Shown here in pieces: positions 1 through 8,197 of a DNA stretch of 64,000 nt. The stretch's first letter is position 1. Each line of letters begins with the position of its first letter. This stretch comes from Chengkuizengella axinellae (GTDB lineage: Bacteria > Bacillota > Bacilli > Paenibacillales > KCTC-33759): the NCBI RefSeq assembly GCF_030730905.1, contig NZ_JAVAMP010000008.1, forward strand, positions 1-64,000, given 5' to 3'. A program made the position numbers and the translations under genes. A model generated the notes under the pieces. It saw nothing but the letters and a program-made list of their open reading frames with translations, was not told where the DNA came from and made no database searches.

Positions 1-24
1 ATCATTTGAGATATTCTTATTAAG

Positions 25-65
25 ACAAAAAAATCCACAGGCTCTCTTGAATAACCTGTGGATTT
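25..65 (-). terminator. Intrinsic terminator, minus strand
   Basis: A perfect hairpin has arms AAATCCACAGG and CCTGTGGATTT around a 12-nt loop. On the minus strand it is followed by a run of seven T. It probably ends the transcript that carries the serine hydrolase gene and the small ORF downstream of it. Confidence 0.8.
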
Positions 66-111
66 GCTTACTTTTCTTTTGAAAAAGATAGATCTCATGT
101 TTGTTTGCCAT

Positions 112-192
112 TCAATCATTAATAAAACAGTTTCCGTTTGAGTGAGACGCAGCAAATTTAATTCCCAAGGTTATATTCTCAAAATTAGACAT
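112..192 (-). CDS. Possible 26-residue small ORF
   Basis: A short ORF lies between the stop of the serine hydrolase gene and the terminator. It starts with ATG at 192, begins MSNFENITL, ends NGNCFIND and stops with TGA. GGGAGTGAG lies about 8 to 11 nt upstream on the minus strand, a fair ribosome binding site, but an overlapping ATG in another frame lies between them. I see no signal peptide and no family. It could be a small peptide of the same transcript or a chance ORF in the 3' region. Confidence 0.3.
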   Translation of the reverse strand: MSNFENITLGIKFAASHSNGNCFIND

Positions 193-275
193 CGCTTCAT
201 CTCACTCCCTTCAAATTTAATAAGAAAATCTTACCATTAAATTATAGTGAAATCAATAGCAAAGTAGCAATCTTA

Positions 276-1754
276 TTAAATCTGTCTGTTAGTTCCATTT
301 GAAAGCATTCCTTTAACATTATAATTCTCTAAATTAAAAGATACATTTATGTTAAATTGTAGTGAAACACGATGATTCATGAAAGTAAATGTTTTTGTAA
401 CGACATATGGTGTTTCAATATAGTATATTGTTAGCTCTAACGTGTTTATGTCTTTCCAACTTATGTATGTAACAACTTTTTGATGATGTTCAGATAAATC
501 TTTTATAAATGTATGATAAGTAGTTACAGGTTTTGTAAGATCAAACAATAACTTGCTTGTTACATTATTCTGATACATCTCTTCAAATATCAGCTGATCC
601 CCACTAAGAGAAAAACTAATATCTTGAAGATTTTGATTATTTCTATCAAAAATATAGTGGCTACCACCTAATCTTACAATATTCTCAGGATTTGGTTTTG
701 ATAAAGGGAGTTTATAAGTCATAGAATTAAGTTGTTGCTGCAACTTATTATAATCTTCTGCCTGATTTAATAACTTATGGTTATGTTCCTCTTTTATCTG
801 ATTTATGATATTTTCATAAATCAGATCTAATAATATTGGAAACTGCTGCTTCATATTTTTCATGCTACATGTTGCTGCTATCACTACGTTTTTATGAGGA
901 GCTACGAAACATAGTTGACCGAATGCACCATTCCCCATATAACATCCATCACGACATAAAAAAAATTGATATCCATATCCTTGAGCAAAGTCAGTTCTTT
1001 CTTCATCTATTCGATTATCACTTTTCTCACTCGTCGCTAGTCGAATATACTCTTCAGAAACAATTCGTTTACCGCCATACTCACCTTTATTCAATAACAT
1101 TTGACCAAACTTAGCTATTCCTTCAGTAGTTAGACTCAATCCCATACCACCTGCTGTAATACCTGTAGGTGAAGTTTCCCAAGATACTCTATCTAACCCT
1201 AGTGGTTCAAATAATTTAGGCAATAAAAAATCGACTAAGCTTTGACCTGTTGCTTTTTCAACAATAGCAGATAACATATGTGTTGCATGTGTATTGTATA
1301 TGTAAAAACTTCCTGGTTCATATTTTACATCCAAAGACAAAAATGTCTTTACCCAGTCTTTTTCTTTAACAATAGTATTATATATATTTTCATGATGGCC
1401 TGTATTCATAGACAGTAAATGATGTATGGTCATCTTTTCTAAATTAGATGATATTTTGTCCGGTAACATATCCGGAAAAAATGTAATCACTTTATCTTGC
1501 AAATCAAAATAACCATGATCACATGCTATCCCAACAGCGATGGATGTAAAACTTTTACTTAAAGAAAATAGTAATTGTTGACTATCAGAACGATAAGGTT
1601 TACACCAGAATTGAGAAGTGACGGTGCCATTTTGCAGCAACATAAAACTGTTGATATTTAAGTTCAATTGCTCTATTTTTGTAAAAAAATCCATTAAAGA
1701 CTTTGAGGAGAGTCCATGATTTTCAGGTATGTCAATACTTATATTACCTATCAA
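276..1754 (-). CDS. Serine hydrolase, beta-lactamase/PBP4*-like
   Basis: This is a 492-residue protein of the class C beta-lactamase/esterase/DD-peptidase superfamily. The catalytic S-x-x-K motif is SLSK at residues 64-67, and the tyrosine segment YIYN follows near residue 151. A later GAFGQ near residue 275 sits where the KTG-like strand of the family is found. The first ~330 residues form the enzyme domain. The C-terminal ~150 residues resemble the extra beta domain of such esterases. There is no signal peptide, so a cytoplasmic hydrolase is likely. The start is TTG, supported by GGGGGA 8 nt upstream. The substrate cannot be read from the sequence. Confidence 0.85.
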   Translation of the reverse strand: MIGNISIDIPENHGLSSKSLMDFFTKIEQLNLNINSFMLLQNGTVTSQFWCKPYRSDSQQLLFSLSKSFTSIAVGIACDHGYFDLQDKVITFFPDMLPDKISSNLEKMTIHHLLSMNTGHHENIYNTIVKEKDWVKTFLSLDVKYEPGSFYIYNTHATHMLSAIVEKATGQSLVDFLLPKLFEPLGLDRVSWETSPTGITAGGMGLSLTTEGIAKFGQMLLNKGEYGGKRIVSEEYIRLATSEKSDNRIDEERTDFAQGYGYQFFLCRDGCYMGNGAFGQLCFVAPHKNVVIAATCSMKNMKQQFPILLDLIYENIINQIKEEHNHKLLNQAEDYNKLQQQLNSMTYKLPLSKPNPENIVRLGGSHYIFDRNNQNLQDISFSLSGDQLIFEEMYQNNVTSKLLFDLTKPVTTYHTFIKDLSEHHQKVVTYISWKDINTLELTIYYIETPYVVTKTFTFMNHRVSLQFNINVSFNLENYNVKGMLSNGTNRQI

Positions 1755-1815
1755 CTTGTATTCCCCCTAGCACTACATTTCTACTAGTACGTTTAACTAC
1801 TATTTTGATTTTCAT

Positions 1816-2787
1816 TTAGGAGTTTATGATTTTAACAAAAGCCCCTTTCAATGATTTCTCTAACGCTTCTTTATTTTGCTTCCTAACAGTTTTCGATACT
1901 TCTGATGCACGCTTTGTTTTACCACCAATATAAACTAAAGGATCAACAATACGAGTCTTCTTTCGTACATGAATGTCATACTCATCTTCATTATCTTCAA
2001 CCAAGACATTAGGATGTAATTGTTGCAGAAGATTTTTTAACTTTTCATTTGGATTTTTCCATAACATTTCCAATACACTCTCATCATCTTGTTGTAAATC
2101 TTCTAAAGTGATAATCTCACTCTCTAATGAGAATTGTAAAATTTGAGCAAATTGTTGGTTCCCATAAACATTATAAGGATTCAAAAAGAAATCTATAACT
2201 ACTTTAATATAAGTGCTGACAAACCATCCGGCACTTTCAATTGAATTGATGCATATTTTACCATTCGACACAAGCAATGTAGATAGAAAAGTATTAACTT
2301 CTTTTTTAGAGATGACACCATAAGTGTACATATCTCTTAAAGTATAATCCACTCTATCAGCACATAAGTCAGGAAAGTCCTGTTCTAGTATACCCCAGTT
2401 TCTTGATAAAATATCTTTATGATGAAATCCATTTTCACTAAGAACTTTAGGAATTTCTGATTGATTTAAAATATTTTCAAATATTTCCTCATGATAATCT
2501 TCTTGTTTGTTCTTCAATACGTAATCAACTACATGAGAAAAAGCGGTGTGAGAAATATCATGAAGAAGTCCCGCTATTTGTTCTTCTATTGATCCTCCTA
2601 ATTTTCTAATTAGCAAGCAGACTCCTACAGAATGGTCATATCTATTAACACACCATTTAGGATTGATTAAATAACTTGCTCCACCTTGATGAATTTTTTT
2701 TAACCTCTGTATTGCATCGGTTTCGATTAATTCTGCTATTACATCTTCGACTTCAAAAGTACCGTATAAAGGATCAACTAATTTCAT
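1816..2787 (-). CDS. HD-superfamily metal-dependent phosphohydrolase
   Basis: This 323-residue protein has the HD-domain metal ligands: H52 in RYDHSVG, H76-D77 in LLHDISHTAFSH, and a later Asp in CADRVDYT near 142-147. The layout matches the SAMHD1/dGTPase-like branch of the HD family, whose members hydrolyse nucleotides or related phosphoesters. The basic C-terminal 60 residues could bind nucleic acid or nucleotide. It lies about 30 bp after a histidine-phosphatase gene on the same strand, so the two may be cotranscribed. The RBS is AGGAG, 8 nt before ATG. The substrate is unknown. Confidence 0.8.
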   Translation of the reverse strand: MKLVDPLYGTFEVEDVIAELIETDAIQRLKKIHQGGASYLINPKWCVNRYDHSVGVCLLIRKLGGSIEEQIAGLLHDISHTAFSHVVDYVLKNKQEDYHEEIFENILNQSEIPKVLSENGFHHKDILSRNWGILEQDFPDLCADRVDYTLRDMYTYGVISKKEVNTFLSTLLVSNGKICINSIESAGWFVSTYIKVVIDFFLNPYNVYGNQQFAQILQFSLESEIITLEDLQQDDESVLEMLWKNPNEKLKNLLQQLHPNVLVEDNEDEYDIHVRKKTRIVDPLVYIGGKTKRASEVSKTVRKQNKEALEKSLKGAFVKIINS

Positions 2788-2818
2788 CTCTTTCTCCTAT
2801 TCATTTCATAATTATAAA

Positions 2819-3397
2819 TTATTTATATAGATGATTTGTGCAGTTATACAGGGGACACTTCCAGGTTTGATTTATATATGTAAGAATAGTAATTGAAGTA
2901 TTATCGATATACGTTTTGGGAAATTGTAGAGGAAGTATTTTTTGTAGTGTTAATCCTATCAATGCTCCATGACTAACAACAAGAACTTTTTTTCCATTAA
3001 AAGAATTAATAATTTCTTTCAGAACAAACTCTCCTCTTAGAGCTACATCATTATAATGCTCCATCTCTATATCTGCTTCACGCCAATTTATTCCCCATTT
3101 GGAAACTCTCTCTTCCTCTGTCATCCCTTCAATTTTGCCACAATTTATTTCTCGTAATCTTTCATCATATAAGAGAGTAGGAATATTTAAAGTCTTACCT
3201 ATGATTTGTGCCGTTTCACCAGCTCGAGATAAATTGCTAGAAATAAGCATATCCCAATTTTCATTTAAGAGCCTAGTTGCAACTCGTTGTGCTTGAATTC
3301 TACCTTTTTCATTTAGTGGTATATCTGAATGACCTTGAGCTTTCTCTTCAATATTCCAATCGGTTATTCCATGCCTAATTAAACCTATCGTTGTCAA
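2819..3397 (-). CDS. Histidine phosphatase family protein
   Basis: A 192-residue phosphoglycerate-mutase-like phosphatase. The phosphohistidine motif is IRHG at residues 7-10, and a second catalytic His lies in VVSHGALIG near residue 143. The length and the GHSDIPLNEKGR segment after the RHG motif are typical of the cofactor-independent CobC/GpmB-like branch. The start is TTG behind a GAGG site. It begins 11 bp after the stop of the upstream nucleoside-deoxyribosyltransferase-like gene, so the two are probably an operon. Its substrate is not evident; a role in metabolite repair or nucleotide salvage is only a guess from the neighbours. Confidence 0.85.
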   Translation of the reverse strand: MTTIGLIRHGITDWNIEEKAQGHSDIPLNEKGRIQAQRVATRLLNENWDMLISSNLSRAGETAQIIGKTLNIPTLLYDERLREINCGKIEGMTEEERVSKWGINWREADIEMEHYNDVALRGEFVLKEIINSFNGKKVLVVSHGALIGLTLQKILPLQFPKTYIDNTSITILTYINQTWKCPLYNCTNHLYK

Positions 3398-3408
3398 ATT
3401 TTATCGCC

Positions 3409-3726
3409 TCATTTGTTGTTTGGAAGTTTGTGCTTAGAATAATAACGTATATCTTTCCCTTTAGATTTAGCGTATTCTATTTCATTTTTTGTACTTTCAC
3501 CTTTATATCCATTAAGATCAATCACAAATATTTCGTCAGACATATCAATTTTTCTAAAGTGCATATCTTTAAAAAGTTTTTCTTGTTCATGTGTGATTTT
3601 AATTCCTTCACTTTTTTCAAAAAAACCAAGGCTTATGACAATATTTCCTTCTAATGTAAGAAATGCTTCTGCTTCTCTAAATTGTTCCTTGAATTTTGTC
3701 GAACCACACAAAGTAATAACCTTCAT
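3409..3726 (-). CDS. Nucleoside 2-deoxyribosyltransferase-like protein
   Basis: A 105-residue protein opens with MKVITLCGSTKF, the glycine-rich nucleotide or sugar loop of the nucleoside 2-deoxyribosyltransferase/LOG-like fold. It continues with KIDMSDEIFVIDLNGYKGES and EIEYAKSKGK, the usual DEIFVIN...GYIGEST...EI.YA pattern of small DUF4406-like members. It is a single-domain protein without extras. The RBS AGAGGAG supports the ATG. It heads a probable operon with the histidine phosphatase and perhaps the HD hydrolase, which hints at nucleotide-related metabolism (inference). Confidence 0.7.
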   Translation of the reverse strand: MKVITLCGSTKFKEQFREAEAFLTLEGNIVISLGFFEKSEGIKITHEQEKLFKDMHFRKIDMSDEIFVIDLNGYKGESTKNEIEYAKSKGKDIRYYSKHKLPNNK

Positions 3727-3778
3727 TTATGTAGTCTCCTCTGTAATGTTGCTATTTGAATAAAAATGTCCATATCCA

Positions 3779-4369
3779 TTAAAGCTTTTCTGAAAAATAG
3801 ATTCCTCGGCCAGAAAAACTTTTTAAAAATCTTTTTTCTGAAACGTGACTATGATTTTCTCCCCATTTGGATGGATCTCGAAAGGTAATCGTTGTCTCTT
3901 GATCGTGTTGGTGCCGACCGCATACAACGATAAGATGACCACCCTTACGACCATCTTCAGGAAATGATTCTGTAATGGAAACAATAACAGGTCCGTTCGT
4001 TACCAGAATTTTTTGAAGGTGAGCTCCATCTTTTATAGCGATAGGTGTGCCTTTCAATCCATAATCCGATCCTAGCTCAGCTAACCCTTTATGGATCCAT
4101 CCCTTAGTACAATAAGCATTTTGATTTAATCCATTTTTCAGTAATTCATATTGCATCGGCACATTTTTGTTAAAGTGGCCTATGATCATACGCAGACTTG
4201 CAAGCCCACAGCACCTTCTCCCCCAATAATCAGGTCCCTCCCCTTCACAGGAAACATCATTAGGCCAATCTTCTGCAGCAAAATGTTGTGGATAACGAGG
4301 TACATAGAAACAGTAATTCATTCCAAAATCTGAATTTACTGTTCTCTCAATATTCATTTCAGAAATCAT
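3779..4369 (-). CDS. C39-like cysteine peptidase family protein
   Basis: This protein resembles the peptidase C39/papain-like fold. It has a Cys in RRCCGLASL (C53 or C54 of the chosen start), a His in GGHLIVVCG (H145) and an Asp in FRDPSKWG (D165), in the order Cys-His-Asp. There is no signal peptide and no transporter domain, so it is a stand-alone intracellular or non-classically exported form. I chose the ATG at 4369 because AAGGAG overlaps the TAA of the upstream acetyltransferase and lies 12 nt before it. A longer frame reaches 4417 but has no good RBS. The two genes look translationally coupled. Confidence 0.65.
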   Translation of the reverse strand: MISEMNIERTVNSDFGMNYCFYVPRYPQHFAAEDWPNDVSCEGEGPDYWGRRCCGLASLRMIIGHFNKNVPMQYELLKNGLNQNAYCTKGWIHKGLAELGSDYGLKGTPIAIKDGAHLQKILVTNGPVIVSITESFPEDGRKGGHLIVVCGRHQHDQETTITFRDPSKWGENHSHVSEKRFLKSFSGRGIYFSEKL

Positions 4370-4385
4370 TGTTAATTTTTTCTCC

Positions 4386-5171
4386 TTATCCATGGATTTC
4401 TTTGATACTTTTGCCACTTAAATAAGCATGACCTGAGTTCATTTTAAATACCGTTTGAAAGCCATATTTTCGATACACTTTCTCTACTGATTCATTTATA
4501 GGAAAAACCCAAAGTTTCTCTACTCCTCTATCAATTACTTCTCTTTGTATAAAATGAATGAGCTCACCTATTAATCCTTTTCCTCTAAACTCCTCTATAG
4601 TTGCTACACTTTCCATTTGAGCTTGCTTATCATTTACAAATATACAAGCAGTTGAACATGCTTTACCGTTATATCGAAGAAGGTAATGTGTAAAAGCGTG
4701 ATGCTCATATTGCTCCTTATAAAGCTTCTCTATAGTTTCCTTTTCACCAAACTCTTTAATGCTGCACTCTAGTTCTAAAGCTTCTTGGAGATTTTTGTTT
4801 GTTACTTTTTCAACCTTAACATGTTTTTTATTCATTATTTCAACCACATCATTATTCCATAATTGAACTGGACTAATGAATTCTTCATATTTAAACCCAC
4901 TTGATTTTAATTCAGATAATAAATCTTGTTGAACTTTTAAATTATAAATATAAAATCTCGGTATGATATTTTTAGAGTTAAAAAAATCAATAACATCCTT
5001 TATTACCTTCTGTGGATTTTGGCACTCATTGCTTATATGAGCATGATTAGCAGTATAATAATTGGGTTGGTTTTCATTATAAAATATGGAACCCCAAGTT
5101 GTATCTATTTGATTAGTAAACGTCTCTAAATATGCATAATCTAATGCAAAAATATCTTGTAAAGTTGTCAT
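4386..5171 (-). CDS. GNAT family N-acetyltransferase
   Basis: A 261-residue protein whose C-terminal half carries a GNAT fold. MESVATIEEFRGKGLIGEL is the beta4/acetyl-CoA pyrophosphate loop (R/Q-x-x-G-x-G/A), and FPINESVEKVYRKYGF is the closing motif. The N-terminal ~120 residues are a divergent first GNAT-like half, as in two-domain acetyltransferases. The start at 5171 follows AAGGAGCAACAA; a frame extension upstream lacks an RBS. It is coupled to the C39-like peptidase gene downstream. The acceptor is unknown. Confidence 0.8.
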   Translation of the reverse strand: MTTLQDIFALDYAYLETFTNQIDTTWGSIFYNENQPNYYTANHAHISNECQNPQKVIKDVIDFFNSKNIIPRFYIYNLKVQQDLLSELKSSGFKYEEFISPVQLWNNDVVEIMNKKHVKVEKVTNKNLQEALELECSIKEFGEKETIEKLYKEQYEHHAFTHYLLRYNGKACSTACIFVNDKQAQMESVATIEEFRGKGLIGELIHFIQREVIDRGVEKLWVFPINESVEKVYRKYGFQTVFKMNSGHAYLSGKSIKEIHG

Positions 5172-5255
5172 TTGTTGCTCCTTCATTTTGAATGTAATAA
5201 GGTCATCAAACTTATATAAAAACTCCCCCTGAAAGTCTGATTCTCTTTAATATTT

Positions 5256-6302
5256 TCATTCCAGTTTATATATTCCTGATCTTAAGCTCAACCCCCAACC
5301 AAACATATTCTCATGGTTGATAATTTCTGCTCGAATTGTATTCATCCCTTTTCGCCACCTAACAGGTATAACCACATCGTCAGCTCGGATTCTTCCATCG
5401 CTTTCTGGAGGATTCCATAAACATTGACCTTGATAGACTTCCTCTTCATTAATCCAAAGCTTTATCATATCACTAAAGCCCATAGTTAATTTAGTATGTA
5501 AATTTTCTGATAGAGAAAATATATATTTCACTTGTACGGCTGAATCCTTTTGTTCAATTGGATACAAACGATTTATGTTCAAAACCCCATTTTCTTCTAC
5601 ATCTGCTTTTAACCAATCATTAGGTAATTGTAATTTTTCATTATATAGATAAGGCTTTGAAATCATCCATTCTGTAATAAAGGTATCGATAATTAATCTT
5701 GTCGGATTCATTTTTTTATCATCAGGAATATGTATAGTGTTAATTTCTTTAATTGAAAAATTACTAACATAACAAGGCAAGTTCCCCCAAATCCCAACTT
5801 TACCATTTGTGCGGCCATGTTTTAAATTTCGGATAATAAGTTGAGGAGTAGAAAGATCACCAATGTACAATAAAGCTCCGTTTGGTTGCACATCCAAAGT
5901 TAACTTCACCCATTCCCCTACAGGTATTATAGCAGGTGCTTGATATAAGGAACCATGATATATTTGCCATGTGCTAGATCCATTCATTATGGGATCGTAT
6001 TGTACTTCCCCATGATTTATATCGTTACCAGGAGATACATATATCAGTTCATAATTAGATGAATCACGTGCATCAAATACAAATCCCGCAAAACCCATTG
6101 GCTCTGGAAAAGCTACTTCTGCTTCCAAGCGAAAACTATTTAAACTTATATCTTCTGAATATAAAACTGGAGAAGTATGCAAATGATCAAAATATAAAGC
6201 TTCACGATCACAGAATATACTAGACTTTGCTCCAGATTCGCCTAAATCAAATTGATTTATGTCTTCCACTAGATTCCACTGTGAAACTATCAATTCAATC
6301 AC
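5256..6302 (-). CDS. Beta-sandwich protein, laminin-G/concanavalin-like plus C-terminal module
   Basis: A 348-residue protein without signal peptide or membrane segment. Residues ~30-190 look like a concanavalin A-like jellyroll of the DUF1080/laminin-G type (FRLEAEVAFPEPMGFAGFVF, then VGEWVKLTLDVQPNGALLYIG, then GKVGIWG). Residues ~205-348 look like a second beta module (WNPPESDGRIRADD, IPVRWRKGMNTIRAEI) similar to galactose-binding-like domains found beside glycoside hydrolases. No catalytic domain is present. It may bind a carbohydrate or act on a sugar derivative, but its role is unknown. It is single-gene and divergent from the GyrI-like gene. Confidence 0.5.
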   Translation of the reverse strand: MIELIVSQWNLVEDINQFDLGESGAKSSIFCDREALYFDHLHTSPVLYSEDISLNSFRLEAEVAFPEPMGFAGFVFDARDSSNYELIYVSPGNDINHGEVQYDPIMNGSSTWQIYHGSLYQAPAIIPVGEWVKLTLDVQPNGALLYIGDLSTPQLIIRNLKHGRTNGKVGIWGNLPCYVSNFSIKEINTIHIPDDKKMNPTRLIIDTFITEWMISKPYLYNEKLQLPNDWLKADVEENGVLNINRLYPIEQKDSAVQVKYIFSLSENLHTKLTMGFSDMIKLWINEEEVYQGQCLWNPPESDGRIRADDVVIPVRWRKGMNTIRAEIINHENMFGWGLSLRSGIYKLE

Positions 6303-6482
6303 CTCTCTATTATAATGAGATAACTAATCGTATGAATAAATTGTACCACAAATTGGATGTTCAAACAAACATTTGTTCTGATAAAAGATAGATTAATTGT
6401 TAATTTAAAGAAGGAAATATAATAAAATTGAAGAATTAAAACAAATAGATAACATAATATGGAAATCAAAGGAGCTTTGTTT

Positions 6483-6959
6483 ATGTCACAAAATATGATG
6501 CATCAAATATTTGTAGAAGAAATTCATGAATTAAAACTTGTGGGATTTCGTGTTGTGTGTACTGGAGAGCAATACATTAAGGAAATTCCTAAAGCATCAA
6601 AATTACTATATACTCGATTAAATGAAGTAAAACATGTAGTGAACCCATCTCTTCAAATTGGAGTATTCAACGCAATTGATAGTTCAGAAGAAAAAGATGG
6701 GTATTGGATTTGTGTTGAAGTCAAATCATACGTTGATGTACCTGAAGATATGGTAACTTTAACTGTTCCCCCACAAAAATATGCAGTAATAAGGCACAGA
6801 GGTTCAAATTTCAAAATAATGGATGCTTATAGTCAATTACATCGTTGGATAAAGGATGAAGGGTTTACTAGAATGACCGATTCATGGCATTTAGAGAAAT
6901 TTCATAGTTGGCAGGATTCCAAAAAAATAGATGTTGAATTATATGATACTATTATATAA
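6483..6959 (+). CDS. GyrI-like small-molecule effector-binding protein
   Basis: A 158-residue stand-alone GyrI-like/AraC effector-binding domain (SHS2 repeats). It shows the typical endings VPPQKYAVIRHRG and the WHLEKFHSW segment near the C terminus. Such proteins bind hydrophobic cations or act as small-molecule hydrolases, and some inhibit gyrase; which applies cannot be told. There is no DNA-binding domain. The start at 6483 is chosen because AAAGGAG lies 8 nt upstream; an upstream in-frame ATG at 6459 lacks a site. Confidence 0.7.
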   Translation: MSQNMMHQIFVEEIHELKLVGFRVVCTGEQYIKEIPKASKLLYTRLNEVKHVVNPSLQIGVFNAIDSSEEKDGYWICVEVKSYVDVPEDMVTLTVPPQKYAVIRHRGSNFKIMDAYSQLHRWIKDEGFTRMTDSWHLEKFHSWQDSKKIDVELYDTII

Positions 6960-7076
6960 TACTATCATTTCCATGTGTATATAAACTTTATAATTTTTGT
7001 AATATTATATCTGAACCATTTGTAATTTAAATTAGGTATGATGATGTTCTCTGATGAAAAATAACGAGGTGACATT

Positions 7077-7331
7077 ATGGATTGTAGAATTGGCTGTGCA
7101 GCATGTTGTATCGTAATATCCATCTCCTCTCCTATTCCAGGCATGCCTAATGGAAAACCAGCAGGTGTGCGTTGTGTTCAATTAACAGAGGATAACAAAT
7201 GCAAATTGTTTGGACAACCTGAACGACCAGAAGTGTGTTCTTCATTAAAAGCTTCACAAGAAATTTGTGGAGGAAATAATGAGGATGCTTTTAGAAACTT
7301 AACCACTTTGGAAAACATAACCAATCCTTAA
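7077..7331 (+). CDS. YkgJ-type cysteine cluster protein
   Basis: An 84-residue protein with eight cysteines at 3, 7, 10, 11, 33, 42, 54 and 64. The pattern C-x3-C-x2-CC followed by CVQL, CKLFG, VCSSL and ICGG matches the short YkgJ family. This family is predicted to bind a zinc or iron cluster. It is complete, with RBS GAGGTGAC and ATG. The function of the family is not established. It converges with the ADP-ribosyltransferase-like gene, with stops adjoining. Confidence 0.85.
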   Translation: MDCRIGCAACCIVISISSPIPGMPNGKPAGVRCVQLTEDNKCKLFGQPERPEVCSSLKASQEICGGNNEDAFRNLTTLENITNP

Positions 7332-8012
7332 TTAATTCCCCTTACTATTTCTTTTCATAATCTTCCTAACTTTGTAAAAAAATAGTGTTTTTAAATGCGA
7401 TTCCACTGAATTGTGTTTTCCTACATTTTTTAAATAATAAAAATCACTCGGATCTACCTTTAGTTTTATGGTAGGTCTTACTTTTTTTAAACTTATCCAT
7501 TCAGCGAACTGTACCCTTTCCTTGCTTACATGTATAAAAGAATCAGCTGGTATACCATAAACCATTCCACTCATCCATGGTTTTTTATCCATGGTTTCTG
7601 AATCTATGGAATAAAAATGAAAATATTGTTTTCCATCAGCGGTTACACAACCATTTCTAAAGTTTCCCGTGAGTAATGCCCTGTTAAAAACAGCATAAAA
7701 GATAGGCCATATTGGGTCTTTTGATCCAAAAACCGCATTAGTCAACTTTCCATTGTATAACGTTTGTTTCCGAGGTTCAAACACTGCAATTCCACTGTTA
7801 TTTGATCCATGAAAAATAATGTCTTTTGTTTCAGCTAAATACTGCATAAATTTGTATTTTGGAATAAAAAGATTATACTGGACTAGCTTATTTTCTTGAT
7901 TGCAAGTTTTTATATATATTTTTTCGAAAAGTGCTTTTTCTTCATCAGAAATTGAGATTTTAGGGGAGGGTTCAAAAAGTAAACGCAGTAAAATAAACAA
8001 TAATATTTTCAA
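7332..8012 (-). CDS. ADP-ribosyltransferase-fold-like protein
   Basis: I do not recognise a named family. The segment IIFHGSNNSGIAVFEPR (about residues 65-81), then VFGSKDPIWPIFYAVFNR (94-111), resembles the H-G-s and f-t-D-p-x-x-A-l-f-Y-A blocks of small ADP-ribosyltransferase/RES-like folds. A later basic tail follows (residues 205-226). The first 13 residues are hydrophobic but there is no clear signal peptide. The start is TTG behind AAAGGAG. A 38-bp perfect palindrome lies just upstream and overlaps a likely extended -10 box. It could be a toxin-type enzyme or an RNA/protein modifying enzyme. The assignment rests on motif resemblance only. Confidence 0.4.
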   Translation of the reverse strand: MKILLFILLRLLFEPSPKISISDEEKALFEKIYIKTCNQENKLVQYNLFIPKYKFMQYLAETKDIIFHGSNNSGIAVFEPRKQTLYNGKLTNAVFGSKDPIWPIFYAVFNRALLTGNFRNGCVTADGKQYFHFYSIDSETMDKKPWMSGMVYGIPADSFIHVSKERVQFAEWISLKKVRPTIKLKVDPSDFYYLKNVGKHNSVESHLKTLFFYKVRKIMKRNSKGN

Positions 8013-8045
8013 CTCTATATCTCCTTTTCTAATTGTATCAGTTAA

Positions 8046-8083
8046 CTATAATTAAATTGATTATTCAATCAATTTAATTATAG
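8046..8083 (-). promoter_or_regulatory. 38-bp perfect palindrome over extended -10 box
   Basis: Two 17-nt arms (CTATAATTAAATTGATT and its complement) flank the loop ATTC. On the minus strand the distal arm contains TGCTATAAT, an extended -10 box, about 65 nt before the TTG start of the ADP-ribosyltransferase-like gene. The position suggests an operator, or a hairpin at the 5' end of the mRNA. It is too AT-only and lacks the T run for a normal terminator. Confidence 0.5.
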
Positions 8084-8130
8084 CATATCATAAATATATC
8101 TAAAATAGAAGATTATATTGAAACTCAAAA

Positions 8131-8163
8131 AGACTAATTATTTATAAAAATAAATATTAGCCT
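8131..8163 (-). terminator. Terminator of the Cys-rich protein gene
   Basis: On the minus strand GGCTAATATTTAT and ATAAATAATTAGTC pair around a short T-rich loop and are followed by TTTTT. It lies 35-70 nt after the stop at 8198. Confidence 0.65.
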
Positions 8164-8197
8164 TTCTATTTCATTATAAATAAATAATAATTTTGTT

